From NCBI GenBank assembly GCA_045637095.1, contig JAZTYX010000054.1, positions 1 through 64,000 on the forward strand: a DNA stretch of 64,000 bases, read 5' to 3'. The position numbers and the translations under genes were made by a program. The stretch comes from UMGS1649 sp045637095 (GTDB lineage Bacteria; Bacillota; Clostridia; TANB77; CAG-465). Shown in pieces: positions 42,593-51,319 of the stretch (positions are counted from its first letter, which is position 1; the number at the start of each line of letters is the position of its first letter). A model generated the notes under the pieces. That model did not search any database. It worked only from the letters and a program-made list of their open reading frames with translations, and was not told the origin of the DNA.

Positions 42593-43591
42593 ATGATATT
42601 ATTAACAGGTGGCCTTGGATATATAGGCAGTCATACATGTGTAGAATTACTTAAAAGAGGCGAAAGAATAGTAATAATGGATAATTTATCTAACAGTAGA
42701 GAAGAAGCAATGGATAACATTAAAGCAATATCTAATGCTGGATTTATTTTCTACAAAGCAGATTTATTAGATAAAGAATCTATGAGAAGAATATTTAGTG
42801 AAAACAAAATAGATGCGGTTGTTCATTTTGCAGGATTAAAAGCGGTGGGCGAATCAGTAGCAAAACCGTTAGAATATTATAAAAACAATGTTGAAGGAAC
42901 ATTAAATTTATTAGAAATAATGAAGGAATTTGATTGTAACAAGATGGTATTTAGTTCTTCAGCTACAGTATATGGTTCTCCAGAAAGAGTTCCAATAACT
43001 GAAGATATGCCACTATCTACAACAAATCCATATGGAACAACTAAGCTTATGATAGAACAAATTTTACAAGATTACGCGAAATCTAATAAGCAATTTAAAG
43101 TGGCTATTCTTAGATACTTTAACCCAATAGGAGCACATGAGTCTGGAGCAATCGGTGAAGATCCAAATGGTATACCAAATAATTTAATGCCATATATAGC
43201 AAGAGTTGCAAGTGGTAAATTAGAATGCTTAAGTATATATGGAAATGATTATCCAACACATGATGGTACTGGAGTAAGAGACTACATACACGTAGTAGAT
43301 TTAGCAAAAGGACATCTAAAAGCTTTAGATAGACTTGCTAAAGATGATACTGGTGTATTTATATATAACTTGGGTTCTGGTAGAGGATATAGTGTATTAG
43401 ACATAGTAAAAGCATTTGAAAAAGCTAATGGAATAAAGATTAACTATAAAATAGTTGAAAGAAGACCTGGAGATATAGCTAAATGTTATGCTGATGCTAC
43501 AAAAGCATGGAAAGAACTTGGTTGGAAAGCAGAAAAGACTCTTGAAGATATGGTAAGAGATGCTTGGAACTTTGAACAAAAACATCGTTAA
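42593..43591 (+). CDS. galE: UDP-glucose 4-epimerase GalE
   Basis: GalE interconverts UDP-glucose and UDP-galactose for polysaccharide precursors. The ATG at 42593 follows TAGGAGG; a longer frame from 42572 reads through the ribosome site. The NAD motif is G-G-L-G-Y-I-G-S-H at the N-terminus, and the catalytic pair is Y-G-T-T-K (Tyr and Lys) with the Ser-rich S-S-S-A-T-V-Y-G. N-P-x-G-x-H-E-S-G is also present. Length about 333 residues is standard. Confidence 0.95.
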   Translation: MILLTGGLGYIGSHTCVELLKRGERIVIMDNLSNSREEAMDNIKAISNAGFIFYKADLLDKESMRRIFSENKIDAVVHFAGLKAVGESVAKPLEYYKNNVEGTLNLLEIMKEFDCNKMVFSSSATVYGSPERVPITEDMPLSTTNPYGTTKLMIEQILQDYAKSNKQFKVAILRYFNPIGAHESGAIGEDPNGIPNNLMPYIARVASGKLECLSIYGNDYPTHDGTGVRDYIHVVDLAKGHLKALDRLAKDDTGVFIYNLGSGRGYSVLDIVKAFEKANGIKINYKIVERRPGDIAKCYADATKAWKELGWKAEKTLEDMVRDAWNFEQKHR

Positions 43592-43600
43592 AAATATAGT

Positions 43601-43632
43601 AAAACGGAGTAGAAAAAAACTACTTCGTTTTC
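43601..43632 (+). terminator. Rho-independent terminator of galE
   Basis: A 12 bp stem with one G-T pair (43601-43612 with 43620-43631) is followed by TTCTTATT. Confidence 0.75.
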
Positions 43633-43645
43633 TTATTCTATGCAT

Positions 43646-43674
43646 TTGACATATACTATATAGTATGATAGAAT
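43646..43674 (+). promoter_or_regulatory. SigA promoter P1 of the M23 gene
   Basis: TTGACA (43646-43651), 17 bp, TAGAAT (43669-43674) with a TGA extension. Its leader contains a hairpin AGGTATAT/ATATGCCT. Confidence 0.75.
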
Positions 43675-43728
43675 ACAGTTAAATAAGGGGTAGGTATATA
43701 GGGAAAATATGCCTGAAAACTGAAAAAG

Positions 43729-43757
43729 TTGCAATTTGTATTCATTTATGGTATAAT
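43729..43757 (+). promoter_or_regulatory. SigA promoter P2 of the M23 gene
   Basis: TTGCAA (43729-43734), 17 bp, TATAAT (43752-43757), 35 bp before the GTG. Confidence 0.85.
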
Positions 43758-43791
43758 ATAAATTGTGATTGAAAAGGAAGGTGTAATTATA

Positions 43792-44838
43792 GTGAAAAAA
43801 GGGAGTGCCCTCAGAACACTAAGATTCATATTTATAACAGTCGTATTATTTGTACTATCATTTAGTGCAGCGGTAGTAACAGTATTAAATGTTTATGTAC
43901 CGCAATATATAGCAAAAATAGACGGAGAACAAGTTGGATATTTTACAAGTCCAGCGGAGTTTGATGAAGTTTATGAAAAAATAGTTGATGAAAAAGAAGC
44001 TGATGGTTTAGAAGTTAAAGTATATTTACCAGCAGAACCAGAATTTGAATTAACATATGTAGTAGATTCAGTTACAGAAGAACAAAACTTATATACAAAT
44101 ATGAGAGCTTTTGTAAAAACAGAATATACAACATATAACGTGAACGTAAAAGGTAAAACAGAGCTTACATTTGCAACTAAAGCGGAAGCAGATGAATATG
44201 CTAAAAAAATAAAAAACGCAGTTAAATCTACAGTTAAATCTACAGTTGAAGTTAAATCTGTTGTTACAGAAGAATTAGTAGGTACAACAGAAAAAGCTTC
44301 TGTTAAAAAGATTTATGATAATGTAGTAAGTAGATATAAACCAGTTGTTAGAACATATAGCCCAACATATTGGGTAACTACTGGTAAAACGAAATATGGT
44401 AAAAAAGCATCTGGAGATTTACATGCATTTATATCAGGTGGTGTAAGACCAGCTTCTGGTGTTGTAACACAAAATTATGGTCCTAGTGCATATTATGCAA
44501 GTGGTATGCATACAGGAATAGATATAGCAAGTAAGGGAAGTAAGTATGTTCCAATATATGCATATAAATCTGGTACAGTTGTAAATGCAGGTACAAATGG
44601 CGATTATGGTAAATGTGTTATCATAAGCCATGGTAAGGATGCAAACGGTAATGAACTTCAAACATTATACGCTCACCTTAGCAGTATAAATGTTGTTAAA
44701 GGTCAAACAGTATCTATGGGACAAGAAATTGGTAAGATGGGTACAACAGGACGTTCAACTGGTGTTCACTTACACTTTGAAATAAGAGTGTTAGGTGGAG
44801 GATATAAAACATTCTATAACCCAGCATATTATATTTAA
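43792..44838 (+). CDS. M23 (LytM-type) cell-wall endopeptidase
   Basis: The GTG at 43792 follows GGAAGGTG; the earlier GTG at 43765 has none. A signal anchor (about 9-34) exposes the rest outside. The stretch of about 35-200 is a stalk with repeated V-K-S-T-V-K-S-T-V. The C-terminal M23 zinc domain holds M-H-T-G-I-D-I-A (His240, Asp244), L-Y-A-H-L, and V-H-L-H-F-E (His326, His328), so all ligands are present. Such enzymes cleave peptidoglycan crosslinks. Two promoters in tandem suggest conditional control. Confidence 0.9.
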   Translation: MKKGSALRTLRFIFITVVLFVLSFSAAVVTVLNVYVPQYIAKIDGEQVGYFTSPAEFDEVYEKIVDEKEADGLEVKVYLPAEPEFELTYVVDSVTEEQNLYTNMRAFVKTEYTTYNVNVKGKTELTFATKAEADEYAKKIKNAVKSTVKSTVEVKSVVTEELVGTTEKASVKKIYDNVVSRYKPVVRTYSPTYWVTTGKTKYGKKASGDLHAFISGGVRPASGVVTQNYGPSAYYASGMHTGIDIASKGSKYVPIYAYKSGTVVNAGTNGDYGKCVIISHGKDANGNELQTLYAHLSSINVVKGQTVSMGQEIGKMGTTGRSTGVHLHFEIRVLGGGYKTFYNPAYYI

Positions 44839-44849
44839 TGAATAATAAA

Positions 44850-44878
44850 AAAGAAACTCGAAAGAGTTTCTTTTTTTA
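44850..44878 (+). terminator. Rho-independent terminator
   Basis: A 10 bp stem AAAGAAACTC/GAGTTTCTTT with a GAAA loop and T-run. Confidence 0.92.
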
Positions 44879-44967
44879 CATATTCTTATATATATTCTTG
44901 AATAAAGATAAAATATGTTATACCATAAATGTATGAGTAAATAATAATTGTTTATAGGAGGATATAT

Positions 44968-45321
44968 ATGAAAGATTTTACAAATAATAATTACAACGCT
45001 AATGAATTTGCGTATAAGGACGAGGCAAGAGTTCGTGGTATAAGTCTAAAGGGATTAATTGTAATATTAGTTATAGTAGGTATGATATTTGGTAGTATTG
45101 CAGAGGAATTAAATATTGAATTAGGCGGAAGAAGTAAATATACTATAGACGAGATAGAGGAAATGGCGGAAGATTATTGGGAAGATGCCGAGTTTATGGG
45201 ATATAGTAGATACGAAAGAGAAGATTATGCGATGGATAAGCTTGAAGATAGAGGAGTAGAACTAGAAAGATATAATATAAAATTTGATTACAAAGGAGAA
45301 GTAGACGTACGAGCTAAATAG
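44968..45321 (+). CDS. Hypothetical single-pass membrane protein
   Basis: Not recognised. The 117-residue protein has a polar Asn-rich N-terminus (about 1-25), one transmembrane helix (about 26-46) with G-x3-G packing marks, and an acidic tyrosine-rich C-terminus (E-D-Y-W-E-D-A-E-F; Y-E-R-E-D-Y). The tail contains two short helix-turn segments. The ATG follows TAGGAGG. It appears to be a single gene with a weak promoter. Confidence 0.55.
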   Translation: MKDFTNNNYNANEFAYKDEARVRGISLKGLIVILVIVGMIFGSIAEELNIELGGRSKYTIDEIEEMAEDYWEDAEFMGYSRYEREDYAMDKLEDRGVELERYNIKFDYKGEVDVRAK

Positions 45322-45348
45322 AGTTAATTAAAATAACAATTGAAATTA

Positions 45349-45391
45349 GCAAAGTAATACATAGCTAAAACTATGTACTGCGTTGCTTTTT
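45349..45391 (+). terminator. Probable imperfect terminator
   Basis: The inner stem TACATAG/CTATGTA and outer arms GCAAAGTAA/TTGCTTT, separated by a 5 nt bulge, are followed by TTTTTG. Confidence 0.6.
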
Positions 45392-45417
45392 GTATGCAAA
45401 TAAAGGAGAAATGAAAA

Positions 45418-46683
45418 ATGCAAAAGAAAAAAGGTATATCGTTAATAGTTTTAGTCATTACAATAATAGTAATGATAATATTGGCAGCAAGTGTTGTAAT
45501 AACGTTAAGTAATACGGGAATAATAAATAGAGCAAATCGAGCTGTAGAATTAACAAATGAAAGTCAAGTGCAAGATTTAGCTGCATTAATATGGGCGGAT
45601 GCTTATATGGATGAATTGAGAGGAACAGATTTAGTAAATAAAGTAAAAGAAGATTTAGATAAAAAAGGTATAAAAGAAGCTGAATGGAAAATAACAGTAA
45701 CAGATAGTGGAGTTAGTGTTATAAATAAAGCAAATATACCAGTTCCGAAATGGGAATTAAAAAGAACAACAAATGATTCGGGAATAGTTACAAAAGTAAT
45801 AGTTACAGATGGGACGAGTGAAATAGAAGTAGGTTCTACTATAAATTATATGGTAGACGGAGTAGGAGATACAAACTATAAAGGTGGATGGAAACTACTC
45901 GGTGCTGATGAAAATGGAAGATTATTGATAGTATCAACCGCAGATCTTGGTATAACAGGAAGCAACATTACAATAGGAGATAATGCTAATTTTGATACTT
46001 GTAAAACAAGTATGGAAGGTGCGTTAACGACATTGCAAAATACAGTTAATAGTTATAAAGATGGAACAATCGGAGTAGAAGTTAGAAGCATAAGAATGGA
46101 TGATGTGGATAAAGTAACAGGATTTGATCCTAAAACATATACAACATATTTTATGAATGCGGGCAACGTTAATTCGTATGGGCAGGAAGTAAAATACGAA
46201 TGGGATAATAATGCTGTAAAATATACTTGGAAAAACGGTGATGAAACAGTAACCGGTACATTGGAAGGACCACATGGGGGTTATACATATTTTGATGAAA
46301 CAACAAACAAGATTATAACAAGTGCAAAAGCAGCTTCTGGAGATATAGTAACGTTAAAAGAAAGTTATTATGGATATACAGGTAAAAACGTTCTGAGTGA
46401 AGAAACATTATCATATAAGATGTTATTTAGAAATTCAACAGATACAGCTAATGTAGCATATTGGTTGGCCACAAGAAGTGTATTAATGTATTATGATTTT
46501 ACAAATTTTTGTCTGGGGATTGTAAGTAGTAATTTTGCTAATCCTGGTGCACTAAGCATAGTAGATTCAATGGGGATGTATAGTGCATATTCATTCCCTG
46601 TTCGTGCGGTGGTGACGTTAGCAGCTGATGTAACTCTTACAGAAAGTAAAACAGTATCAGGCGCGTATGATTTAAACAAATAA
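45418..46683 (+). CDS. Large type IV pilin-like surface protein
   Basis: Paralogue of the gene at 24391. The leader Q-K-K-K-G is followed by I-S-L-I-V-L-V-I-T and a hydrophobic helix, again with Val in place of Glu5. Shared core residues are T-G-I-I-N-R-A-N, V-Q-D-L-A-A-L-I-W-A-D, and the C-terminal V-R-A-V-V-T-L-A-A-D (DUF6273-like). The ATG follows AAAGGAGAA. It is monocistronic with a terminator on both sides. As with the other copies, no pilus assembly gene lies near. Confidence 0.65.
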   Translation: MQKKKGISLIVLVITIIVMIILAASVVITLSNTGIINRANRAVELTNESQVQDLAALIWADAYMDELRGTDLVNKVKEDLDKKGIKEAEWKITVTDSGVSVINKANIPVPKWELKRTTNDSGIVTKVIVTDGTSEIEVGSTINYMVDGVGDTNYKGGWKLLGADENGRLLIVSTADLGITGSNITIGDNANFDTCKTSMEGALTTLQNTVNSYKDGTIGVEVRSIRMDDVDKVTGFDPKTYTTYFMNAGNVNSYGQEVKYEWDNNAVKYTWKNGDETVTGTLEGPHGGYTYFDETTNKIITSAKAASGDIVTLKESYYGYTGKNVLSEETLSYKMLFRNSTDTANVAYWLATRSVLMYYDFTNFCLGIVSSNFANPGALSIVDSMGMYSAYSFPVRAVVTLAADVTLTESKTVSGAYDLNK

Positions 46684-46698
46684 TATATAAACCAAAAT

Positions 46699-46740
46699 AA
46701 AACAAACAAGTTAAAAAATTAACTTGTTTGTTTTATTTTT
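46699..46740 (+). terminator. Rho-independent terminator
   Basis: A 16 bp perfect stem (46699-46714 with 46719-46734), A4 loop, then TTTT-A-TTTTT. Confidence 0.93.
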
Positions 46741-46785
46741 GATTTCAAAAAATTTATAAATTTTTAAAAAATATGTAAAAAGGTA

Positions 46786-46813
46786 TTGCAATTATATACT
46801 TATTTGATATAAT
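46786..46813 (+). promoter_or_regulatory. SigA promoter of the dcw cluster
   Basis: TTGCAA (46786-46791), 16 bp with a TGA extension, TATAAT (46808-46813). Confidence 0.85.
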
Positions 46814-46821
46814 TGGAGTGT

Positions 46822-46848
46822 AAGTGGATGAAAGTGGAGCGAAGTGGA
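46822..46848 (+). promoter_or_regulatory. MraZ-binding box
   Basis: AAGTGGA is repeated exactly every 10 bp at 46822, 46832 and 46842. MraZ is known to autoregulate through such tandem AAGTGK boxes. Here they lie just downstream of the transcription start. Confidence 0.8.
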
Positions 46849-46862
46849 GGAGGTGTAAAACC

Positions 46863-47294
46863 TTGTTATTAGGTGAGTACAATCATACAATTGACGATAA
46901 ATCAAGAGTTATAGTGCCAAGCAAGTTTAGAGACGACCTTGGTAGTACTTTCATAGTTACTAGAGGTTTTGATAAATGCCTTTTCGCATTTTCTCTTGCA
47001 GAATGGCAAAACTTTGAAGCAGGACTTAGAGCTTTACCACTTTCAAATGAAAACGCTAGAAAATATGTTAGGTATTTTACAGCTGGTGCAACGGAGTGTC
47101 AAATAGATAAACAAGGAAGAGTGTTAATACCAAACAACCTTAGAGAATACGCAGGTCTTAAAAAAGAACTTGTAATTACAGGTGTATCTACTAGAGCAGA
47201 AATTTGGGACAAAGAAACTTGGGATAAGTATACAAGTGATGAGAACATAGACCTAGATGAAATTGCTAGTCACATGTCAGAGTTTGGCATTTGA
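46863..47294 (+). CDS. mraZ: Transcriptional regulator MraZ
   Basis: MraZ is an AbrB-fold DNA-binding repressor of the dcw cluster. The start is TTG at 46863, after AGGAGGTG; an ATG at 46828 lies inside the operator repeats. Two tandem MraZ domains are visible: G-E-Y-N-H-T-I-D-D-K-S-R-V-I-V-P at the start and C-Q-I-D-K-Q-G-R-V-L-I-P-N-N near residue 78. Length of 143 residues is typical. It opens the cluster and is followed by rsmH. Confidence 0.95.
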   Translation: MLLGEYNHTIDDKSRVIVPSKFRDDLGSTFIVTRGFDKCLFAFSLAEWQNFEAGLRALPLSNENARKYVRYFTAGATECQIDKQGRVLIPNNLREYAGLKKELVITGVSTRAEIWDKETWDKYTSDENIDLDEIASHMSEFGI

Positions 47295-47301
47295 TATAGA
47301 T

Positions 47302-47461
47302 AAACGAAAGAAAAAATATTTAATAAAACCTAATAAACTAAAGATAAAAGAATTAATAAACGAAAGAAATTAAAAAAACAAAAGATTTACAAATAACTTA
47401 TTCATACTTATGATAAGATTTACATCATTTACAAAGGAAAAAACATTTAATAAACAAAAGA
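47302..47461. repeat. AAACNAAAGA repeats in the rsmH leader
   Basis: The 213 bp between mraZ and rsmH holds no gene. It contains five copies of AAACNAAAGA at 47302, 47335, 47358, 47376 and 47452. One of them is part of a 16 bp identity (AAACTAAAGATAAAAG) with 41819-41834 in the distant repeat-rich gap. Confidence 0.6.
47386..47414 (+). promoter_or_regulatory. Possible internal promoter for rsmH
   Basis: TTTACA (47386-47391), 17 bp, TATGAT (47409-47414). Confidence 0.5.
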
Positions 47462-47507
47462 TAAAAATTTTAAGATTTTAATTAGAGAATTACGGAGTAA
47501 GATAAAA

Positions 47508-48440
47508 GTGGAATTTAGTCATGTGTCAGTATTACTAGAAGAATGTATAGAATGTCTAAACGTAAAAAGGGGTGGAATATATGTTGATGGAACCCTTGGT
47601 GGCGGTGGGCATTCTTCGTATGTCTTAAAACTACTAGATAATACAGGAAGATTAATTGGAATAGATAGAGATTCTGATGCACTAACACATACTAAAGAAA
47701 AACTTAAAGATTACACGAATGTAACTTATGTTAAAGATAAACATGAGAATATAAAACAAATATTAGAAGACTTAGAAGTACCTGGGGCAGATGGAATATT
47801 ATTAGACCTGGGTGTTTCGTCGTATCAGTTAGATGAAGCGAGTCGTGGATTTAGTTATATGCACGATGCACCATTAGATATGAGAATGAACAGAGATGAT
47901 GAGTTTACTGCATATCATGTGGTTAACAAATACTCTGAAGAAAAACTTGCAGATATTTTCTTTTTATATGGAGAAGAAAAGTTCTCAAGACAAATAGCAA
48001 GAAAAATAGTAACAGTCCGTGAGTCTAAACCAATAGAAACAACTTTAGAACTTGTAGATATAATAAAATCTGCACTTCCAGCTAAAGCAAAGAACGAAAA
48101 ACAACATCCTGCTAAAAGAGTTTTCCAAGCAATTCGTATAGAAGTAAATGGAGAACTTGTAGATTTAGAAAATGCAGTATGTGATGCAATAAAATGCTTA
48201 GTACCAGGTGGAAGACTTGCAATAATAACATTCCATTCGCTAGAGGATAGAATAGTAAAAAGAGCATACGAGAAGATGGAAGGTAGATGTACTTGTCCGC
48301 CAGATTTTCCAAAATGTATATGCGGATATGTATCATATGGAAAGATACTTACAAAGAAACCTATAGTAGCAACTGAACAAGAACTTGAGAATAATCCAAG
48401 ATCTAGAAGTGCTAAACTTAGAGTTTTTGAAAGAAGATAA
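47508..48440 (+). CDS. rsmH: 16S rRNA (cytosine-1402-N4)-methyltransferase RsmH
   Basis: RsmH makes N4-methyl-C1402 in the ribosomal P site. The start is GTG at 47508; CGGAG lies upstream. The SAM motif is V-D-G-T-L-G-G-G-G-H-S near residue 27, followed by G-I-D-R-D and L-D-L-G-V-S-S. The C-terminus has T-F-H-S-L-E-D-R-I-V-K-R. Length of 310 residues is standard, and the position behind mraZ is conserved. Confidence 0.96.
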   Translation: MEFSHVSVLLEECIECLNVKRGGIYVDGTLGGGGHSSYVLKLLDNTGRLIGIDRDSDALTHTKEKLKDYTNVTYVKDKHENIKQILEDLEVPGADGILLDLGVSSYQLDEASRGFSYMHDAPLDMRMNRDDEFTAYHVVNKYSEEKLADIFFLYGEEKFSRQIARKIVTVRESKPIETTLELVDIIKSALPAKAKNEKQHPAKRVFQAIRIEVNGELVDLENAVCDAIKCLVPGGRLAIITFHSLEDRIVKRAYEKMEGRCTCPPDFPKCICGYVSYGKILTKKPIVATEQELENNPRSRSAKLRVFERR

Positions 48441-48502
48441 AAATAATAAACAACTATTAAGTAATAAGATTACAAATTAACTTAAGAAAAGAGGTGAAAT
48501 TA

Positions 48503-48994
48503 GTGATAGCAAACAGAGCTTACGCATATGATTTAGAAGTAGAGAAACAAGAGGTAGAATATTTACCAAATAAAAGAGACTTCAGATTAATAAAAAACAC
48601 AGTAAAAAAACTACAAACAGCGTCAAATATAAAAGCAAAGAAAAAATCAGAACTATCACTAGTTTTGTCGGTTGTAGCAATGTTTGCTATGTTCATCATC
48701 TTAAGTTATAGAACAAACATAATAAGTGAAAAGAATTTAGAATTGCAAAGACTTGCTATTAAAGCAGATAATGCAAATGCAGTTCTTGCAACAACTGAAG
48801 TAAATGTAAGTAGGGTTATAGATAAAGACAAAGTTGAAACTTACGCAAAACAACAATTAGGAATGCAAAAACCAGAAAAAAGTCAATTAGTATATATAAA
48901 CTCTAATTATGAAACAAAAGTAGAAAGTGTAAATGAAGGAAATATAATTAGTAAAGTAGTAGATAAGCTAAAAGATATAATAGGTATTAAATAA
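48503..48994 (+). CDS. ftsL: Cell division protein FtsL-like
   Basis: The GTG at 48503 is preferred since AAGAGGTG lies just upstream; the GTG at 48494 is part of that ribosome site. The protein has a basic cytoplasmic N-terminus, one transmembrane helix (about 50-70), and an extracellular helix with a heptad pattern ending V-E-T-Y-A-K-Q-Q-L-G-M-Q-K-P, as expected for FtsL/DivIC, which forms the FtsQLB divisome complex. Identity is weak in sequence but the place between rsmH and the PBP is diagnostic. Confidence 0.8.
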   Translation: MIANRAYAYDLEVEKQEVEYLPNKRDFRLIKNTVKKLQTASNIKAKKKSELSLVLSVVAMFAMFIILSYRTNIISEKNLELQRLAIKADNANAVLATTEVNVSRVIDKDKVETYAKQQLGMQKPEKSQLVYINSNYETKVESVNEGNIISKVVDKLKDIIGIK

Positions 48995-49041
48995 TCATAA
49001 GATAGCTAGTGTAATGTAACAGCTTACTTATGGTTATTTTT
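48990..49041 (+). terminator. Terminator-like hairpin inside the dcw cluster
   Basis: A 12 bp stem with one G-T pair (48990-49001 with 49027-49038) and a long loop is followed by TTTC. It overlaps the ftsL stop and may partly stop transcription before the PBP gene. Confidence 0.5.
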
Positions 49042-49060
49042 CTTTAAAAGGAGGTGTAGT

Positions 49061-51241
49061 ATGGCGTTTGCAAAGAAAGCACATAAAACAAGAGCAATGG
49101 GATTAATGGCAGTTGCGGTAATAGCATTTGTGCTATTAGCTATTAGAATGTTTTGGATACAAATTGTAAAAGGCGAGTATTATTCAGAAAAAGCATATTT
49201 ACAACAAACAAAAGACAGAGCTATTTCTGCAAGCCGTGGAACAATTTATGATACGGCAGGAAATAAATTAGCGCTTAGTGTTTCTACAAATACGCTATCT
49301 ATAGCACCAACAAATATAGAAACAGAAGATAAAGAGAAACTAGCTAAAGATTTAGGAGAAATTTTAGATATGTCTTGGGATACAATTTTATCTAAAATAA
49401 ATAAAACAGTATCTTTAGTTACAATAGCTACAAATATAGATAAGGAAACAGCAGAAGAACTAACTAATTACGTGTATAAAAATGAGCTTAAAGGTGTGTA
49501 TGTAGATGAATCAACTAGCAGAATATATCCTTACGGAGCAATGTTATCTCATGTATTAGGATTTACAGGAACAGATGATCAAGGATTATATGGTCTAGAA
49601 TCATATTATGAAGAAGAACTTGCTGGAGAAGATGGAAGAATCGTTGGTAGTATAGATGGTGGCGGAAATGAAACTCCATTTGAAGAAGAAGAATATATAG
49701 CACCAACAAACGGAAGTGATATAACTTTAACAATAGATGCAACTATACAAGGTATAGTAGAAAAGAATCTAGAAAAAGCCGTAAAAGAAAACGTATCAGA
49801 TAAAGGTGTATGTGTTGTAATGCGTCCGTCAACTGGAGAGGTTTTAGCAATGGCTACATATCCAGATTTTGATCCGAATGATCCATTTACAATAAACGAT
49901 GCTAGTTTAGCTGCTAAGTGGGATACGATGTCTTCAAAAGATAAAAATACAGCATTAAATAATATGTGGAGAAATACAGCTATATCTGATGCGTACGAAC
50001 CAGGATCAACATTTAAGGTTGTAACTGCTTCAGCAGCATTAGAAGAAGATATTGTTTCTATAGATCAAGCAGGACTATTTAATTGTAATGGATATGTGAG
50101 CATATCTGGTTGGAAGATTAGATGTTGGAGATATCCAAGAAAACATGGTGCGCAAACATTAAGACAGGCGGTTATGAATTCTTGTAATCCAAGTTTTATG
50201 CAAGCTGGCCTTAAAATAGGAAAAGAAAAATATACAGAATATCTAAAAGCATATAATTTATATGATAGAACGGGAATAGATTTACCTGGTGAAACAACAG
50301 GTATAATACATGATCCTAAAACAATGACAGAACTTGACCTTGCAACAACATCGTTTGGTCAAACGATATCTGTAACAACACTTCAAACAGCAGTTATATA
50401 TTCTGCAATAGCAAACGGTGGATATATTATGCAACCATATGTTGTAAAAGAGGTTCGTAGTGCAGATGGTACACTTATATCTGAAACTACACCTAAAATT
50501 AAGAAACAAGTAATATCTGAATCTACAGCAAATGATGTATTGTCTGCGTTATTTGATACAGTAGATAAAGGAACAGGTAAGGCTGCTAAAGTAAGTGGAT
50601 ATACAGTTGCTGGTAAAACAGGAACGGCTGAAGAAGGAAGAGGTAAGGATCTTTGGTACATGGCATCATTTGCGGGTATTGCACCGGTAAATGATCCAGA
50701 AGTAGTAGTTATATTTAGTCTATATGATCCTAAAGGGCCAAGCGGACACCAAGGTGGAACAATTTGTGCTCCAGTTGTAGGAAATATTATAGATGAGACA
50801 TTAAGATATTTAGATGTAAATCCAAGTTATGCAGTAGAAGAAACAGATACTAAAACGGTAGTAGTTCCAAATGTAACTGGTAAAACATATAAGGAAGCAA
50901 AAGAAATAATAGAAAAAGCTGGTTTAACAATAGCATCAGATAACACAATAGCGTCAGATAAAATAATATTAGATCAAATACCAAAAGCTGGTGCAAACCT
51001 TATAGAAGATGGAACGGTTAGAGTGTATAATTCTACAGATGCTAAGAAAGATACAACTACTGTACCAGATGTAAGAGGTTTAAGTGTTAAGAAGGCAATA
51101 ACTAAATTAAATAAAGCAGGACTAAATATTAAAGTAGTAGGAAATGGTAATGCAATAATCCAAGACACAAGTCCGGGGGATGTTGTTACTAAAGGTTCAA
51201 TAATTACGGTTAAGTTTGTGGATACAACAGACTTACACTAA
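49061..51241 (+). CDS. Division/sporulation class B penicillin-binding protein with two PASTA domains
   Basis: A 726-residue transpeptidase that crosslinks peptidoglycan at the septum. One N-terminal membrane helix (about 14-32) is followed by the dimerisation domain (R-G-T-I-Y-D). The penicillin-binding domain has S-T-F-K (Ser316), S-C-N (Ser374) and K-T-G-T (519-522). Two PASTA domains occupy about 600-726. It could be PBP2B/FtsI or the sporulation SpoVD; only one such gene is in this cluster, so it may serve both. The ATG follows AAAGGAGGTG. Confidence 0.92.
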   Translation: MAFAKKAHKTRAMGLMAVAVIAFVLLAIRMFWIQIVKGEYYSEKAYLQQTKDRAISASRGTIYDTAGNKLALSVSTNTLSIAPTNIETEDKEKLAKDLGEILDMSWDTILSKINKTVSLVTIATNIDKETAEELTNYVYKNELKGVYVDESTSRIYPYGAMLSHVLGFTGTDDQGLYGLESYYEEELAGEDGRIVGSIDGGGNETPFEEEEYIAPTNGSDITLTIDATIQGIVEKNLEKAVKENVSDKGVCVVMRPSTGEVLAMATYPDFDPNDPFTINDASLAAKWDTMSSKDKNTALNNMWRNTAISDAYEPGSTFKVVTASAALEEDIVSIDQAGLFNCNGYVSISGWKIRCWRYPRKHGAQTLRQAVMNSCNPSFMQAGLKIGKEKYTEYLKAYNLYDRTGIDLPGETTGIIHDPKTMTELDLATTSFGQTISVTTLQTAVIYSAIANGGYIMQPYVVKEVRSADGTLISETTPKIKKQVISESTANDVLSALFDTVDKGTGKAAKVSGYTVAGKTGTAEEGRGKDLWYMASFAGIAPVNDPEVVVIFSLYDPKGPSGHQGGTICAPVVGNIIDETLRYLDVNPSYAVEETDTKTVVVPNVTGKTYKEAKEIIEKAGLTIASDNTIASDKIILDQIPKAGANLIEDGTVRVYNSTDAKKDTTTVPDVRGLSVKKAITKLNKAGLNIKVVGNGNAIIQDTSPGDVVTKGSIITVKFVDTTDLH

Positions 51242-51266
51242 AAGCATATTATTTATATAATATGAC

Positions 51267-51295
51267 TTAAAATTTGTATGAGAGTGTGGTATAAT
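51267..51295 (+). promoter_or_regulatory. Internal promoter for murE onward
   Basis: TTAAAA (51267-51272), 17 bp with a TGG extension, TATAAT (51290-51295). Confidence 0.55.
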
Positions 51296-51319
51296 TACTA
51301 CGTATTTGGAGGGATAACA

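Noticed and set aside
43675..43728. A c-di-AMP (ydaO-type) riboswitch before the M23 gene
   Set aside because: The leader is too short and lacks the conserved core of that class.
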